A stretch of 64,000 bases of DNA from Acanthosepion pharaonis (GCA_903632075.3 CAHIKZ030004553.1:778501-842500), one strand, 5' to 3'; positions 1-12,945 are shown, counted from the first letter of the stretch. Numbers and translations are program-made. Notes: generated from the letters alone by a model not told the origin.

Positions 1-540
1 GAGACGATGCAAACAAGGAGAGGCTTATACTTAAAACCACGAAGATGCAGCTGAAGATTCTGGGACACATAATGAAGAAGGAGAGCCTGGAGAATTTGAT
101 ACTCACGGGTCGAATAGAGAGAGAGAGAGATAAGGGAAAGCACTGCATGACATACCTGGTGAGCTTGCGCAGGTGGATGACAGAACGTGGTTTGTGAGAG
201 GAAGCAGAGGGAAGGAACTTGTTGATAGCCGCAAGAGATAAAGGGAGGTGGAGAGCCATGATCGCCTACATCCGGAAAGGAATTGGCACATAAAAAGAAA
301 AAGAAGGAGGGCCTGGAGAATCTGATACTCACGGGTCGAATATAGGGAAAGAGAGTCAAGGGAAAATAACATGTGACATACCTGGCAGACTTAAGCAAGT
401 GGATGACAGAACGTGGTCTCGGGAAGGAAGCAGGGGGGAAGGATGTTGTTGAGAGCCGCTAGGGATAGAGGGAGGTGGAGAGACATGGTCGCCTACGTCC
501 TGAAAGGTCATGGCACATAAAAAGAAAAGAAAGGTATTCG
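1..540 (+). mobile_element. LINE-A 3' end, tandemly duplicated
   Basis: Read forward, the first 130 bases give a peptide ending KILGHIMKKESLENLILTG. This matches the C-terminal part of RTE-like endonuclease/reverse transcriptase LINEs (consensus-like ..FLGHIMRKEGLENLILTG). The following bases, with stops and frameshifts, resemble the family's last segment (ending near RGRWRAMIAYV). The segment from about 75 to 300 is repeated at 301-540, offset 226 bp, each copy ending in GGCACATAAAAAGAAA. This is a 5'-truncated, non-functional insertion whose 3' end is duplicated head to tail. The family name is from memory of related peptides; the duplication is seen directly. Confidence 0.75.
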
Positions 541-548
541 TAGATATG

Positions 549-550
<2 letters not shown>

Positions 551-591
<41 letters not shown>
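551..591. repeat. (AC)n microsatellite
   Basis: An uninterrupted AC dinucleotide run directly following the second LINE-A 3' end. Confidence 0.97.
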
Positions 592-592
<1 letters not shown>

Positions 593-604
593 TCAACATC
601 CTCT

Positions 605-1060
605 TTTAAATATTCAAAGAAATAGAACTCAAAATAAACCCTTCCAAAACGGAAACTATGATCTGGTATTGGAATTAAAGTAGTAACGGCACCTATTCTT
701 AATCCATCATAAATGTTCAGGATGTGGAATTAGTAATACTAAACACTTGAAATCCATCGGTGTATGGGATTGGTTATAACAAATTTAGTATAGGAGATGA
801 GGACATTAGACAGAGAATAGGATGTGCTAGAAGTAGTTTCACACAATACCGCAGATTGCTACAAAAGCAAAACATTAACATGAAAACTGGACTCCTCTTC
901 TTAAATAGCCTCTTCAGATAGAGACTCTCGTATGGATGCCATGCATAGAGCTAAAATGGTTTCGAGCGAATAAAACCTATATCTTAGCGAGGATCATCCT
1001 CATTTGCACGACATGGAATGTCGCTACAAGTTCACAAAGACCTCTGCTCAATAACAGAAA
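605..1060 (+). mobile_element. LINE-B reverse transcriptase remnant
   Basis: Translation in shifting frames gives EIELKINPSKTETM followed by GDEDIRQRIGCARSSF and NINMKTGLLFLNSLF. These resemble the thumb and connection region after the YADD box of non-LTR reverse transcriptases (K.N..KTE.M ... I..RI..A...F..L ... R...Y.C..W). Multiple stops show it is dead. It differs from LINE-A, and which clade it belongs to is uncertain. Confidence 0.55.
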
Positions 1061-1175
1061 CGACATTGCTTCAACTTATAAATTACATAATGTGAGAATG
1101 TAGTATACGAGGCACCAATCTTCCTCGAAGAAAATATCCCCCCCCCGCAAAAAAAGATATATAAGTATATCCGCT

Positions 1176-1468
1176 GGTGATTGGAAGCAGCGTCTATACA
1201 ACCATAGATGCTCTTTTAAATATCGATACCTCAAAAATCAGACTTCCTTATCCAAACACTTCTGGGATTTGGTGGATAAGGGACTAACTCCGCATTTCGA
1301 GTGGGGATTCTTATAAAGAGCTAGAATCCCTAATAACTTACGAGATCGGTGTGATTTATGCATTGCGAAAATTTTTTTATTATTAAAGATAAAAATCAAG
1401 ATGAGTTACTAAATCTCCGTAGTGAAATCATTTCCAAATGTAGACATAAAAAACGATTTAAAACATAA
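1176..1468 (+). mobile_element. Penelope-like element ORF 3' end (fragment)
   Basis: Starting at GGT 1176 the frame reads GDWKQRLYNHRCSFKYRYL, then QTSLSKHFWDLVDKG, a stop, RDRCDLC, a frameshift, and SEIISKCRHKKRF before a stop near 1466. The order (basic stretch, LSK..W.L, C..C pair, then K.R.E..SKCRH.K) is what I know from the C-terminal part of Penelope-like elements and related GIY-YIG-linked reverse transcriptases in invertebrates. The call rests on memory of that pattern, not a search. It is a decayed fragment. Penelope-like elements are known carriers of hammerhead ribozymes, which matters for the motifs described elsewhere in this window. Confidence 0.55.
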
Positions 1469-2077
1469 ACACGATTTTATAACGTGCTGTTACCTGTAAC
1501 AGTTCCATATTGGATTACTAACATCGGATATGACATTTATATGGATTGACTTTTATGATTATCTATATGTATCATTGTGTATGTTTATGTGATGCTCTAT
1601 ATTTTTTTGATCATTTAATTTGGGTTAGCAAACTTTATTCATGTGTTGATATATGTGTACGTCGGTATGTAGGTAAAAGTTTTCCTTAATAACTGATATA
1701 CAAAATCTGATAGTTTACTAATATTTATATACCGAGGCATATATGTAAACTTAAGAGATACATAAGCATTAATCACTCCGTGGGTTTTTAGTATTGTTAA
1801 CGTTTTCTTTCTCAGTGTTCTTTAAGTACAAATTAATTTAATTCCACCCATCTATTTTTATATGTTAAATGTATATATAGATGGATGTGGGTTTTTTAAT
1901 TTTTTAAAATAAACAAAAATTTATAACCTCTATATTTTTAATCTGTATCTCACTCATTTAAACCGTCATTTAGCTCTTCTCTTTAAAACTTCTCCCTGTC
2001 AAATTTTAATCCCCACCTTCACTTTTAGGCCTTCCTGTTCTTCTCTCGTCTGTTACCCCTCTCTAGAGCTTTCATTT
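1469..2077. other. AT-rich interval, no gene
   Basis: This stretch follows the Penelope-like fragment and may be its 3' flank or untranslated region. I see no coding frame, tandem repeat or inverted repeat that I can support. Confidence 0.5.
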
Positions 2078-2200
2078 ACATCTCACTAAATTTTATTTTT
2101 ATTCCCGAGTTATTTTTTCCGATTTCTTTTTGAATAGATCTGATGAATTAAATTTTCCAAAGTAATTTTATAACCATGGAGCATGCATATATATATATAT
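2078..2200 (+). repeat. Dispersed repeat, TCTGATGAATT family, copy 1
   Basis: The segment from CACTAAATTTTATTTTTATT through ATAACCATGGA is repeated at 4237-4350 with few differences (TTTTTCCGATTT, TAGATCTGATGAATT and TATAACCATGGA are shared). It runs into a short (TA)n at about 2189-2212. A shorter third relative lies at 2255-2330 (TCTGATGAATTTGATTATAG ... GATTCCAATGGGATAAAT). Confidence 0.7.
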
Positions 2201-2423
2201 ATATATTCGACTCTCCCGTCGCGTTCGACGTATGAGGGTTTTTAATTTAAACCGGTCTGATGAATTTGATTATAGTGGTGCAGGATTCCAATGGGATAAA
2301 TACAGAAACCTGGTGCGCCGAATGCATGCCCATGGTTCCCCAAACGACCAGTTGCCATCCAAAGCTATAGAACCCAGTCTGTCCTTTATTTTACCCATAG
2401 CTGGAGGGAGATGATATATATAC

Positions 2424-2510
2424 CTTTATATATATATATATATATATTCGAATATATATATCAATATATCCACTGCTCCATCCTCATATATATATAATTG
2501 TGCATTTGGT
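2424..2510. repeat. Interrupted (TA)n
   Basis: Three short TA runs interrupted by TCGAA, TCAATATATCCACTGCTCC and similar sequence. No gene between here and 3000. The interval contains TTC/TTA triplet runs around 2812-2842. Confidence 0.85.
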
Positions 2511-3006
2511 CAGCAACCTCTCTTTTATACAAATTTCATTGAAGACAGCTAACAAGACACTGCAATTAAGGTTTTCCTTTTTTTTCTTTCATTCATATAA
2601 TTGATTTCTTTTCTGGGTATAAAGCATCTAAAAATTGTCCAAGTGGTCTGTAAATCCGAGCGTTAATGTTAATCTATTAACCATTGTCAAGGACGTCTTT
2701 TTTTGTTTAACTGAATATGTAAATTTTTGTATATGCATAGATGGATATGGTTAAATTTCAAACACTGTCAGCACGTTGTGGCCGTATTGATAATTGATAT
2801 TATTGAGATATTTTTCTTCTTCTTCTTATTATTATTATTAACGCTTCAATTATTTTTAACCATTTTTTTCGTGTGTCTGAGTCTGTTATGTTCGTATTTT
2901 CACAAGAATCTGTGTGAGAGTGTATTTTTTTTTTTACTTTAATAAACATATTATGCATTATATTGTACGGGCGACAAGGAAAATTTAACAGGACAGTTTG
3001 TTATTG

Positions 3007-3483
3007 TTGTAAAAAATAACCGAAGTTTGTTAGTCTTTGTTGTTGTCTTTGCCGACACTGTGGTTTGAAACTAGATCGCCAGTGAGCAACTCGGGTGATT
3101 CCATTACTAAGTAGATCACGGGATCATAAAGGAAGTGAATAAATAAGAAGTAGCGTGATGACTATACGATGTTTGTTCACTCTTTTTGTCTATTCACTAT
3201 TGCTATACGTTTACTCTCTACTACTATACGGATTACGATTCTCTTCTGATCATTATACTATTTGGCAATTACTACTTGGACAAGTATTACTAGTGCGGAT
3301 ATTATGGGAAGGCGTTACTACTCATACCGGCGTCTACAAAGTTTCGAATATAAGAAGCATTTTTGGAAGTGATAACGAGTTTTCGCTTGACATAGCAAAA
3401 GTGACAAGAGAAGCCGTCTGACATCATGAAAGTTATCTTATTTTCCCGTTCAAAGACTAACAAACTTCGGTTATTTTTTACAA
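3007..3483. mobile_element. MITE-like sequence with 33-bp perfect inverted ends
   Basis: Bases 3007-3039 are an exact reverse complement of 3451-3483 (outer end TTGTAAAAAATAACCGAAG). They enclose 411 bp without a recognisable product. Flanking sequences do not match each other, so the arms end abruptly. No clear target duplication is visible. It resembles a non-autonomous DNA transposon, superfamily unknown. Confidence 0.55.
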
Positions 3484-3711
3484 GTTCAAACCTGAAATTC
3501 ACTGCAAAGGATATTGTCTTCCAACTTGAAATAAATTCTTTGATTCCCAATGATTGTCCAGATGCTGTCGGTGTCGCCTCTAACTATGCGATCCTTTGCT
3601 TTAACGCTCAAGATTCATCGTTAGAAATAAATGCATGCGCTTCCACAAAGAGGGAGCAAAAAATCAATTTAGGCCTTTTGTCAAAGACTATTTCATCGGC
3701 AATTCAGTTAC

Positions 3712-3715
<4 letters not shown>

Positions 3716-3746
<31 letters not shown>
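3716..3746. repeat. (TTTC)n microsatellite
   Basis: About seven TTTC units. The longest open frame here (3426-3983, 185 codons) reads through this repeat and has no recognisable domain, so it is not called as a gene. Confidence 0.9.
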
Positions 3747-3747
<1 letters not shown>

Positions 3748-4019
3748 ATCTCATTTTCATTCACTTTCCGGACAACGTCTTTTCGTGTGCTTCTTTGAAA
3801 AGGAAGCCCGTCTGTGTGTGCATTAGAAAAGCATTCGCCTGTCTGTCTCCTTTTATCATTCTGAAATGGACATCGAATGAAGGAATTCGTGATTCAACCA
3901 GATTTCTGAATATTTTTCTTCCAGACGATGCTTTCACGCCTACGACATTTGTAAATCCTTGCATATTTATGAGATATAAGTAAAAGTGACACCAAAATCA
4001 CAGATTTCTTTCCATGAAT

Positions 4020-4020
<1 letters not shown>

Positions 4021-4075
<55 letters not shown>

Positions 4076-4182
4076 ACTGTAGATATTTTTGTCTAGTTGC
4101 CATGATTCTTAAAAAAATTGCTTGAAAAAATGAAATTGCCTAATTGGTTACTTTTTCATGTAAGAATAACAAGCAAGATAAT

Positions 4183-4232
<50 letters not shown>
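4021..4232. repeat. Two (TA)n arrays
   Basis: TA runs at about 4021-4070 and 4183-4232, separated by roughly 110 bp of unique AT-rich sequence. Confidence 0.95.
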
Positions 4233-4234
<2 letters not shown>

Positions 4235-4236
4235 TC

Positions 4237-4440
4237 TCACTAAATTTTAGTTTTTATTCCCGGAGTTATTTTTTCCGATTTGTTTTTTGAATTTGTAGAT
4301 CTGATGAATTGGATCGTAATTACGATTCCAATGTAATAAATTATAACCATGGAATATTAGTGTTTAAGCCTTTTTATTATATTCTTATTCTGTCCTGGAC
4401 ATTGAGTTCTACCTGGATTCTATCCTCTTGGAAAGTTTTA
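4237..4440 (+). repeat. Dispersed repeat, TCTGATGAATT family, copy 2
   Basis: Near-identical to 2078-2200 at its start. It contains TCTGATGA followed by an inverted pair (ATTGGATCGTAATTACGATTCCAAT region, 4302-4327) and then GTAATAAATT. It lies exactly between two (TA)n arrays. Confidence 0.7.
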
Positions 4441-4471
4441 TTATATATGTATATGTATGTATGTAAACATA

Positions 4472-4610
<139 letters not shown>

Positions 4611-4681
4611 AATCATAACTAATATAAGTTCACAATACTTATCGGAGGTCGTCTCTGTTTTTCAACACTCCAATAAGAATA

Positions 4682-4687
4682 ATTGTA

Positions 4688-4763
<76 letters not shown>

Positions 4764-4769
4764 TACAAT
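4682..4769. repeat. (TA)n flanked by 13-bp inverted repeats
   Basis: ATTGTATTAATTA at 4682-4694 is the exact reverse complement of TAATTAATACAAT at 4757-4769, with a pure TA array between. The whole unit can fold into one long hairpin. Confidence 0.9.
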
Positions 4770-4804
4770 CATTTACATAGATTGATATTAAATGGCAAGT
4801 TAGC

Positions 4805-4880
4805 AATGTTTTCCTTGTTTCTAACGCATTCTCAACATCCTTCTGTAGAACCACATCTCTGCCACATAACAGTTCAGCAA
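4805..4880 (-). mobile_element. LINE-A fragment (WFYRRM region)
   Basis: The minus strand contains GAGATGTGGTTCTACAGAAG, the nucleotide signature of the EMWFYRRML box of LINE-A, which is also present at 11840-11880 and 9130-9160. The rest is too decayed to follow. Confidence 0.6.
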
Positions 4881-4963
4881 TATTTTTATTGTTTCTATTA
4901 AAATTGTACAGTTTCTTTAATCTCGTGAAGGCATTTTTGTCATTTCAATGATTTCATTTGATT

Positions 4964-5018
4964 TGTTTAACGGTATATCAACACCTCTATGGGTTATTTA
5001 ATATCGAAATTTAATTTG
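4964..5018 (-). repeat. Shared SINE tail module, solo copy
   Basis: GTTTAACGGTATATCAACAC, then GGGTTATTTAATATCGAAAT. Read on the minus strand this is the tail module (TATTAAATAACCC...GATATGCCGT type) that ends S4 and other elements. Other copies: 14190, 14695-14725, 33182, 58752 and 61566. Confidence 0.65.
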
Positions 5019-5283
5019 AAGTCATAAAAATACGATACATGTTTTTCTGCAATCACAATTGAATACACGGTACTTGATAATCGTCTTTTGTTCGTATACA
5101 TGTTTGTGTGAGCATAATTATTAGAGGCGGTGATATGTGTGTTTTATGTTGTAGTTTTGTTGAAGTTATATTTTGGAATACAGTTTGATTCAATAAATTG
5201 TAGGATATTACATGGATTAATGACATGAAAGAGTTCTTTCGTGCTGATTGATATAGTGCTGTTAATTTGGATATAAATAGGTG

Positions 5284-5690
5284 TTGTTGGGCACGTGGCC
5301 AAGAACGTTCTCACTCTGATCATAAGACCCGGGTTCGAATCTCACCATGGTCGATTTGTCAGGAAGGAAACCTCCTGATATTATCAGACTGAAGAGGTAT
5401 TCGATCCAAGCATGCGGCACCTTTGGAAAGTGCCTGAAAACCATACCACGGGTTGACCCAAGCCTTGTGAGTGAAATTAGGTCGACAGAACCGTTGGGAG
5501 CTGTCGATAGCTATACAAATTGTTGATTACGCTAGATAACACGCTTTTTTCCAGAAACTGTAACTAAGGTCTTCTCAGCATAGATGCAGTATAAAAACAA
5601 ATGCGCCTGGGCAAGCTTCTGCAATAGGGATTGGCTAGCCACCCCAGTAGACGGTATCCTCGAATACGAGTGGCCAGCTATACACAAGTA
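5284..5690 (+). mobile_element. tRNA-derived SINE, family S6
   Basis: The head has an A-box-like GTGGCCAAGAACG and a B-box-like GGGTTCGAATCTC about 40 bases later, the layout of a Pol III internal promoter. The body includes GGAAAGTGCCTGAAAACC and CTTGTGAGTGAAATTAGGT and ends near CGAGTGGCCAGCT. A second copy at 36850-37262 shares the head, CTTGTGAGTGAAATTGGGT and the closing part, which defines the family length at about 410 bp. tRNA-derived SINEs are well known in cephalopods. Assignment to a named family would need alignment. Confidence 0.75.
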
Positions 5691-5932
5691 TTGTTGGTAA
5701 TTTTTTATATAAAAATTTATTACTGGTATTTTTACTATAGAAATGTATTTTTACATTTCATAGCTGTTTGTCCATATCTGAGACCCCAACAGGTGTTACC
5801 ACCCCGGATCATGGTGGACCTGGTAACAATAATTAAGTGGTGATTCTAAGCTCCTTGAAACTTCCAATCTCTTGAGCAGAGGCCTTGCTGCCGGATGAAA
5901 TTTATCGTCATACCCAGGACTAGTTATTTTAA
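5690..5932 (-). mobile_element. S4 element, partial
   Basis: Shares with 61565-62005 the segment from TTACTGGTATT through CATAGCTG, GGTGGACCTGGTAACA, AATTAAGTGGTGATTCTA and GCAGAGGCCTTGCTGCCGGATG to CAGGAC. The reverse-complement copy is at 14477-14746. Orientation is set by the tail module of the complete copies, which is missing here. Confidence 0.7.
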
Positions 5933-5954
5933 TCCGCCTTCAGATTTGTGGGCT

Positions 5955-6205
5955 ACATTTTCTATCGTTTGTTACGACACTGCACAGATAATTAAATTTC
6001 TTTAATTGCTTGATTCTGATCTCTCTAATTCGGTCTTCACACCTTAGGTTGTTCCTCCTGTTGACGGCCATAATTCTGTCTTCTTACAGTTAGTCATTAT
6101 TTCCTTTTCGCTATCATTTACTACTTTGTCAAGGCGTTCTCAGTGATTCTGAGTCTTCCGTGTGTTATCTGCGTATCTTACGTTGTTAACTATTGAATTA
6201 GTGAA
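5955..6205 (-). mobile_element. LINE-A-like RT fragment (YADN box)
   Basis: On the minus strand: VNNVRYADNTRK, then KKTELW, then a region equivalent to the post-catalytic FNYLGS segment. The catalytic YADD is changed to YADN, and stops interrupt the frame. It lies opposite in orientation to 6300-6590, which carries the preceding RT segment of what looks like the same family. Confidence 0.6.
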
Positions 6206-6249
6206 CATATATAATCAAGGCTTTTGGCAGCAGGCACGTGTGTGAGCAT

Positions 6250-6281
6250 GACGTTAGCTTATTAAATCAAACAAGCTAACG
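6250..6281. other. 10-bp perfect hairpin
   Basis: ACGTTAGCTT and AAGCTAACGT flank a 12-base loop. It lies between two oppositely oriented RT fragments. Confidence 0.8.
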
Positions 6282-6299
6282 TTGGAATTAGCCAGTCAC

Positions 6300-6590
6300 T
6301 ATAGGAATACTTGTGCTTTCATTTGCATCAGGAATAATGGAAATCAGTCAGAAAGAATTAAGTGGGATATTTTATATCATCTGAGCTTCTCTTCAGTAAA
6401 TATACAAAATAGAAAAAGGTGTAAGACAAGGTTGTGTTTGCTTACCGGACTTATTCAAGCTATTCAGTGAAACGATTCCAAAGGAATTAGAAGTCTAACC
6501 CGGGTTCGTTATTGGTGGTCACAGTCTTAACAATATAAGATATACAGATGATATTGTGTTGAGAGCAGACACAGAAAGGAAATTTACAAG
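6300..6590 (+). mobile_element. LINE-A-like RT fragment (VRQGC to YTDD)
   Basis: Translation gives KGVRQGCVCLPDLFKLFSE and then GFVIGGHSLNNIRYTDDIVL, that is, the GV.QG..LSP..F box and the catalytic box with YADD changed to YTDD. The sequence runs directly into the GAA array. A 62-codon open frame upstream (6282-6470) is a different-frame shadow. Confidence 0.7.
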
Positions 6591-6774
6591 AAGAAGAAGA
6601 GGAGAAGAATAAGAAGAGGAGAAGAAGTAGAAGAAGAAGAGGAGAAGAAGAAGAAGAAGAAGAAGAAGAAGAAGAAGAAGAAGAAGAAGAGGAGAAGAAG
6701 TAGAAGAAGAGGAGAAGAAGAAGTAGAAGAAGAAGAGGAGAAGAAGTAGAAGAAAAAGAGAAGAAGAAGAGTAG

Positions 6775-6806
<32 letters not shown>

Positions 6807-6910
6807 GAAGAAGAAGAGGAGAAGAAGTAGAAGAAAAAGAGAAGAAGAAGAAGAAGAAGAAGAAGAAGAAGAAGAAGAAGAAGAAGAAGGAGAAGAAGAA
6901 GAAGAAGAAG

Positions 6911-6942
<32 letters not shown>

Positions 6943-9900
6943 GAAGAAGAAGAAGAAGAAGTAGAAGGAAAAGAAGAAGAAGAAGAAGAAGAAGAAGAAG
7001 AAGAAGAAGAAGAAGAAGAAGAAGAAGAAGAAGAAGAAGAAACGTTTGCTATAGATAAATAAGTAGGAACAGACTGGATGGACAGACATCGAAATAGACA
7101 GATAGGAAGAGACTACTTTAGAGGAATAGATACGGTCATAATTAAATAAATTTCGATATAAAAAAATGAAAAGCTGTATAAACAAATTCGTGGATATTTA
7201 TCGTCCATTGTAATGGACGTTTATATAAATGTTCGTGTGTATTGTTGTCGTTGAAAAGAATTAATCAATCTATCGCAAAACCATTAGCCGTTTAACAGTT
7301 TTTGCTTCAAGCAAAATTTCTCATCGAAACAGTCAAGACATTTTCGTTGTTCAAATATCGAATTTCCTACTTCCATTGCGAAAATCTTTAAGAAAAAAAA
7401 AACCTTTCCTCCTGAAAACCGATTTTACTAACCAGTCGATAATGACAGTTCTTTTGTCATTTGAATTGAACGACGCTTTAATGATGTCATTAAATAAGTT
7501 TTTTTCATGGCAAGTGTTTGAACGAGTTTCATTCCTTGGTTCCACAAGTCCCGATTTTTTTTTATTTTTTTTTTTGCAGCTGGAACCCGTCATACCACGT
7601 ACACAAGGATAATTTATTCATATCCCTTTCGTATTCCATTAGTATTGAGGAAGTTCCACACAGACACCTTTTTCCAAAGAACTGCTTTGTGGAACAGACT
7701 CCCGAAAGGATGCTTCCGCAATCACTACAATCTTGACCTTTGAACAGATTGTAGCGAGCGTGAAAACATCCGGTCGGAAGAGTGAAATTTGTCCTCATTG
7801 GATGTCTTATATTAGCCGCCTCAGGACATATTACCTGATCCTCACCGTGTGCTAATGCTTGTGTTATTTTAAGTAAATAATAAGTAAATATTATTACTAC
7901 TGTAGTGAAATCTACCTTCACTGTAGCCTTACCATTTTCTATGTGCCGTATTCCTTCGGAAAGTAGTTGATCATGGCTCTCCACAATTTCCCGTCCTTTG
8001 TCTTTTCGTTATCTCTCTTAAATACTGTTTCGCCATCCATTTACTCAATTTCGCTAAGCTATGCGTCGTTTCCTCTCTCTTGCTAATGTTGTGAAATCGA
8101 TCCTCACTAGGTAACCAACATATGCAGATTTATGCTATATTAAGCGAAATAAATATTACTACTGTAGTAAAATCGATCCTCATTGGGGCATTACACTAGA
8201 AGCATTATGCCATACTAAAACTAATTTAGTAAACGTCATTGCGAATGCTATGAAATCGATCATCACTAGGTGGCCAAAATATGCGAATTTATGCTATATT
8301 AAGCGAAGTAAATATTCATACTGTAGTGAAATCGATCCTCATTGGGTGCATTACACTAGAGGCATTATGCCATACTAACTCTAATTTAGTAAACGTCGTT
8401 GCCAATGCTGTGAAATTGATCCTCACTAGATGCCCAACACGTGTTGATCTGTGGGTGATGAATTATTTTCCACCCTACATCCCCTTTCCCACAGTCGAAA
8501 ACTTTCAAACTTCTCACATCTTCTAACGCTATTTCCATGGCGAGTGTCTTGACGAGCTACAAAGGTCAAGATTGGTCCAGCTGGTACTCACCGTTCCACG
8601 TACATAGGGACGTATCAGCCTCATCTCCCTTCGTCTTCCATTAATAAGAACGAAATTTCACTCTTAGAGCTTCTTTCCAAGAACTGTTGCTTTTTAGAAC
8701 AGACGCCCGGTAGGATGCTTTCCCGTTCACTACAATCTTAACCTCTTCACGTTTAGACTTAATGGTTATCTTTCTTACATAACATCTTGAACATCACTTC
8801 TTGCCTTCTCTGACGCTCATATGACACCCCACCGAGTAACGCTCTACCTTAAGTGGTTTTGGGCTTTGTAGTGGGTGAACATTAGTATATAAAAGTTCAC
8901 GTCGAATAAAAAGTTTGTTTTCATTAACTTGTTAGTAGAGAACAAGTGGGTGAAAATATACTAAGATGTTCACGTTATTGGAATAGCAAAAGATGGCTTT
9001 CAGAAGCTAAACAAAGTATGAAGAAACTTAAAAATTTAATTAGAAACAAAGATTATATAATATCAGTTCTTCTATATTGCAGTGAATTTTGGATAATTTT
9101 CTCATAGATGAAGAGACTTGAGGCAACGGAAATATGGTTCTACATTAGGATGCTGAGAATACCACGCACTGAACATGTAAATAATGAAGAGGTTTTAAGA
9201 AGAACGGAAACAAAAATGATAATATAGAGGGGTCCTCGACTTACGTCGGAGATCCGTTCCTACGGCGCGACGTAACCTGATTTTTGACGTAGGTCGGAAC
9301 TCACCTACGTAAGGACCGGCGAGTCGGCCTTATGCTTTGGAGCCATAATAAATAGCAAAAAGTTTTTTAAAAAAACGTCACAAAGGAGAAATAGCGAATG
9401 TAGCACAATCCAATATAGCGTACAGCCGGTGAAGAAACTCGTGTAGCGTCGTGTAACGACGTGTTATATCATGGGAGATGGCGCCGTAAACATGAAACGC
9501 CGTACGTCACGTCCGACGTAATCCGAGGACCTTCTGTACTTAGAATAAAAAAGATAGGTTTGAAACTTCTGCAAGACATTAGTATCAATGGTGTTTTCAT
9601 CTTGACATACTATTATGTAAAAGTTATTTCTTGGAGGTATATCTCTGCCAACCCTGTACATATTGAAAGCAATAGAGGCAGCGGGCAACCTACTTGATGA
9701 GCTTGTCTAAATGGGAAACGTTGAATATGCGGGAACGCTGCTGACACCTTGTCCTTCCAGCTCTTACGGTGTGAGATTAATCTGCTGGATGTCCTTGCAG
9801 CCGAGGTCCTTCCAGCGGCTGCGTAGTTTGTTACAAAGTCGTCACCAGTTTACAGATTCTGGGTCGAACTGGGTGATAACTCTGATAGGGTGATCATCAG

Positions 9901-12867
9901 GTTGTCGCAGAACGTGTCCGAGCCAATGGATGCAGTGCTGGGCGATGGTGGTCAGTCAGTCCTCATTGGACACAAGATCACACCAGTACGACGCAAAATC
10001 ATGGACACGGGGGGGGGGCAAGAATCTTGCTGAAAGGCGACGTCTCGGCGTAGTGGGATTGTAAACTCATAGCTTGGTACGTCAAGAGATGTCGCTATGC
10101 CGCCATAGTGGTGTCCAGAGGTCTCTCATGACACTTGCAGCTAGCTTACATCTTCTGTTGATCTCTGTGAAAAGGTCGCCGACGTTGGAAACACCTGAGC
10201 CCAAGTATACGAAAGACGTGGCAAACTCGACGGGGGTGAGGCTAATGATGATGAGCGGTTAAGCGAGGACGTCACCCACTTGCATCAGCTTTACTTTAGA
10301 CCTGCAACTCTTCTGTTCGATCTCCTTGTTTAAGTTGGTGGATGCTGACATAATCCTTGCCTTCAATTCATCTTTGGTGTTACAAAGGGTTTTGTTGCAC
10401 TTTCGCTCATCAGCGCCCCACATATAACAATCAATGCAATCTGGGGAGTTAGATGTAAGGATTGATATACTATTTACATTATTCGGACTATTGTCCTCAT
10501 CTTTGTCGCCATATTTATTACAACGTTTCGGCCTTCGTCAGATGGTTCGAATGTCGGATTGAACTCTTTATTTCGGTCACTGGGGGAGATTGTTCTAGTT
10601 CCACGTGCCATGTCTAATGGATGTCACTTATCAGTTATCTCCTGTTAATTCCCCTCTCCAAGTTCTCCACCGCCTTAACCAAGTATTGAATACACAGTCT
10701 TTGGATCCTGTCACTGGATCTAACTAATGCCTTTATCCACTGTGCCATGTGTCTCTGTGTATGAATTTCTGGGTATTATAAACCTAATGTCTTCAGCAAC
10801 CATTTTTTACCAGAGCTCATATTACAATTTTTGTTGTTATTATTAATAAATGCAATATTGGAACAAGTAATAAGGAGTGTTAGAGAAAAGCGATATGCGT
10901 GTGTAGCATGGTGCAGAGTCCTGTTGCCAGTCATAGTGTTTTCAAACAGATACCCTCTTGGCCCACTTGATGTAGGCCTCTGTTTTGAGTCTGAGTCCCT
11001 CACCAACAAATAGGAGTTCTTTTCTTATCAGAAAGATCAGAGTAAGTTTTCTGAGCTGCCATACCTTCGTAATAACCTATAGATTTATCCAACTCTTTCC
11101 GAATCCTCTGCATTGTCCTCAGATTGACACCCAAATACTCTAAAACGTTCGTATTGGAGTTTCCGGTGCGAATGCCAAGCTACTGCAGCGTGCCGTTTCC
11201 AAATTTCTAGCAGAGGTAATTGCGTCATGATGCTCTTTTTCTCACAGATGGTACCGAACTGATCCCACTATACTGTGCAGTCGACAAAATCAAAAAGAAA
11301 CAAGGCGCATGCGCCAAATTAAAAATATAAAATGGCGACAATTTACCCATCGCACCTTGTGTATAATACTGATAATTTTATGACATTCTTACATTTTAGT
11401 ACCATTCAGTAAATATGGTCTTGTGGTGGATAACAAGAACAGTTCTCATGGCCGAATCCTTTTGTTGGTGTCAATAAATATTACTATGCATAGACCACGA
11501 ATTTGACTTTTTTCTTTCTATGTAGCCTGTCCTTTCAGGGCGTAGACGATCATGGCTCTCCACCTCCTTCTATCCCTTGCAGCTCACAAATTCTTTCTAT
11601 CTGCCACCTCCCCCAGACCCCATTCTGTCATCCACTGACCGCTAGTCATGCGTTGTTTTCCCTTGTCTCTCTTTCCATCTATTCAACCCGTGTGTATCAG
11701 ATTCTCCAGGCCATCTTTCCTCATTATAATTCCCATAAACTTCATCTGCCTCTTCCTGATGTTAAGTATAAGCCTCTTCCTAGTTTGCATCGTCTCTAAG
11801 ATCTTATCGTTGCTTACGCGCTCGGTCCATGATATCCTTAGCATCCTTCTGTAGAACCACATCTCCGTCGCCTCGAATCTTTTCTTCATCTGTCTCGCAA
11901 TACTCTGAAATCAAAATCATTTTGTTCCCTTACCCACTTGTCGGTGTGTGTTACATTTTTGGATAATTTTCTTTTTTTTAATTATTTAAAAGACATACAT
12001 TTTTTTAATATTTAAATCTATTTATATCTATTTATCTATCTATTCCCCGGATTTTAGCAACGTACGTACCGGCCTAAATATTCGATAAATCTTATTAAAG
12101 AAAAGATACGCCTTCCGAACTGTTTTATAAATAAACAGAACGTCTACTCAAGTAGGGTTATCCACTAAAATTGATGTTTCAGTGATAAAATCTGTCGGAT
12201 TAAGAAATAAAATGTCCATTGCTTCTTTAGAAATTGCTTTGGATACGAAACTGAACAGATATGAAATTTTGAGAATCAATGAAGAAATTTGGGCTCACTC
12301 TTCTGCTTTGTTCGATCGGTAAGAACCTTCGTGGCCGAGTTTTTCCTAAAGGACGTCAGATTTAATGACGGTTTCTCTTGCTAATGAGGACGCAGGACGA
12401 AGAAGGAATCGCCCTAATGAAGTGGCCAGCCCAGAGCCCCGACCTGAATCCAATAGAAAATGTTTGGAAGATAATTGGAGAAAGGGCTTAGAAAAGAAAC
12501 CCGAAAAACCAGGATCACCTATGGAAGTTATTGAAAGACGAATGGGAGAGAATTACTGCTGATTTTTGCAAGAAATTAATTAGATCCTGTGGTCGACGAT
12601 GCAGAGAAGCCATTGAAAATAAGGGGATGTTTACCAAATATTAAATTTTGTTGATATTTTGTTCACAATCAATTATTAACAAGATCGTTCCTTAACTTTT
12701 GTCCAGTAGCTTATTTCCTTTGTTCCATTTAATCTTTATTTTTTGTAATTTTGTATATTTATGCATTACACCCTAATCTTTATTCGGTAAAAATTTCATT
12801 GCTAATCATGCATTACTTTTTAAGTAATACGCATATTTATGTCTTTGTTGTTTCCGTTCCTTATCTA

Positions 12868-12945
<78 letters not shown>
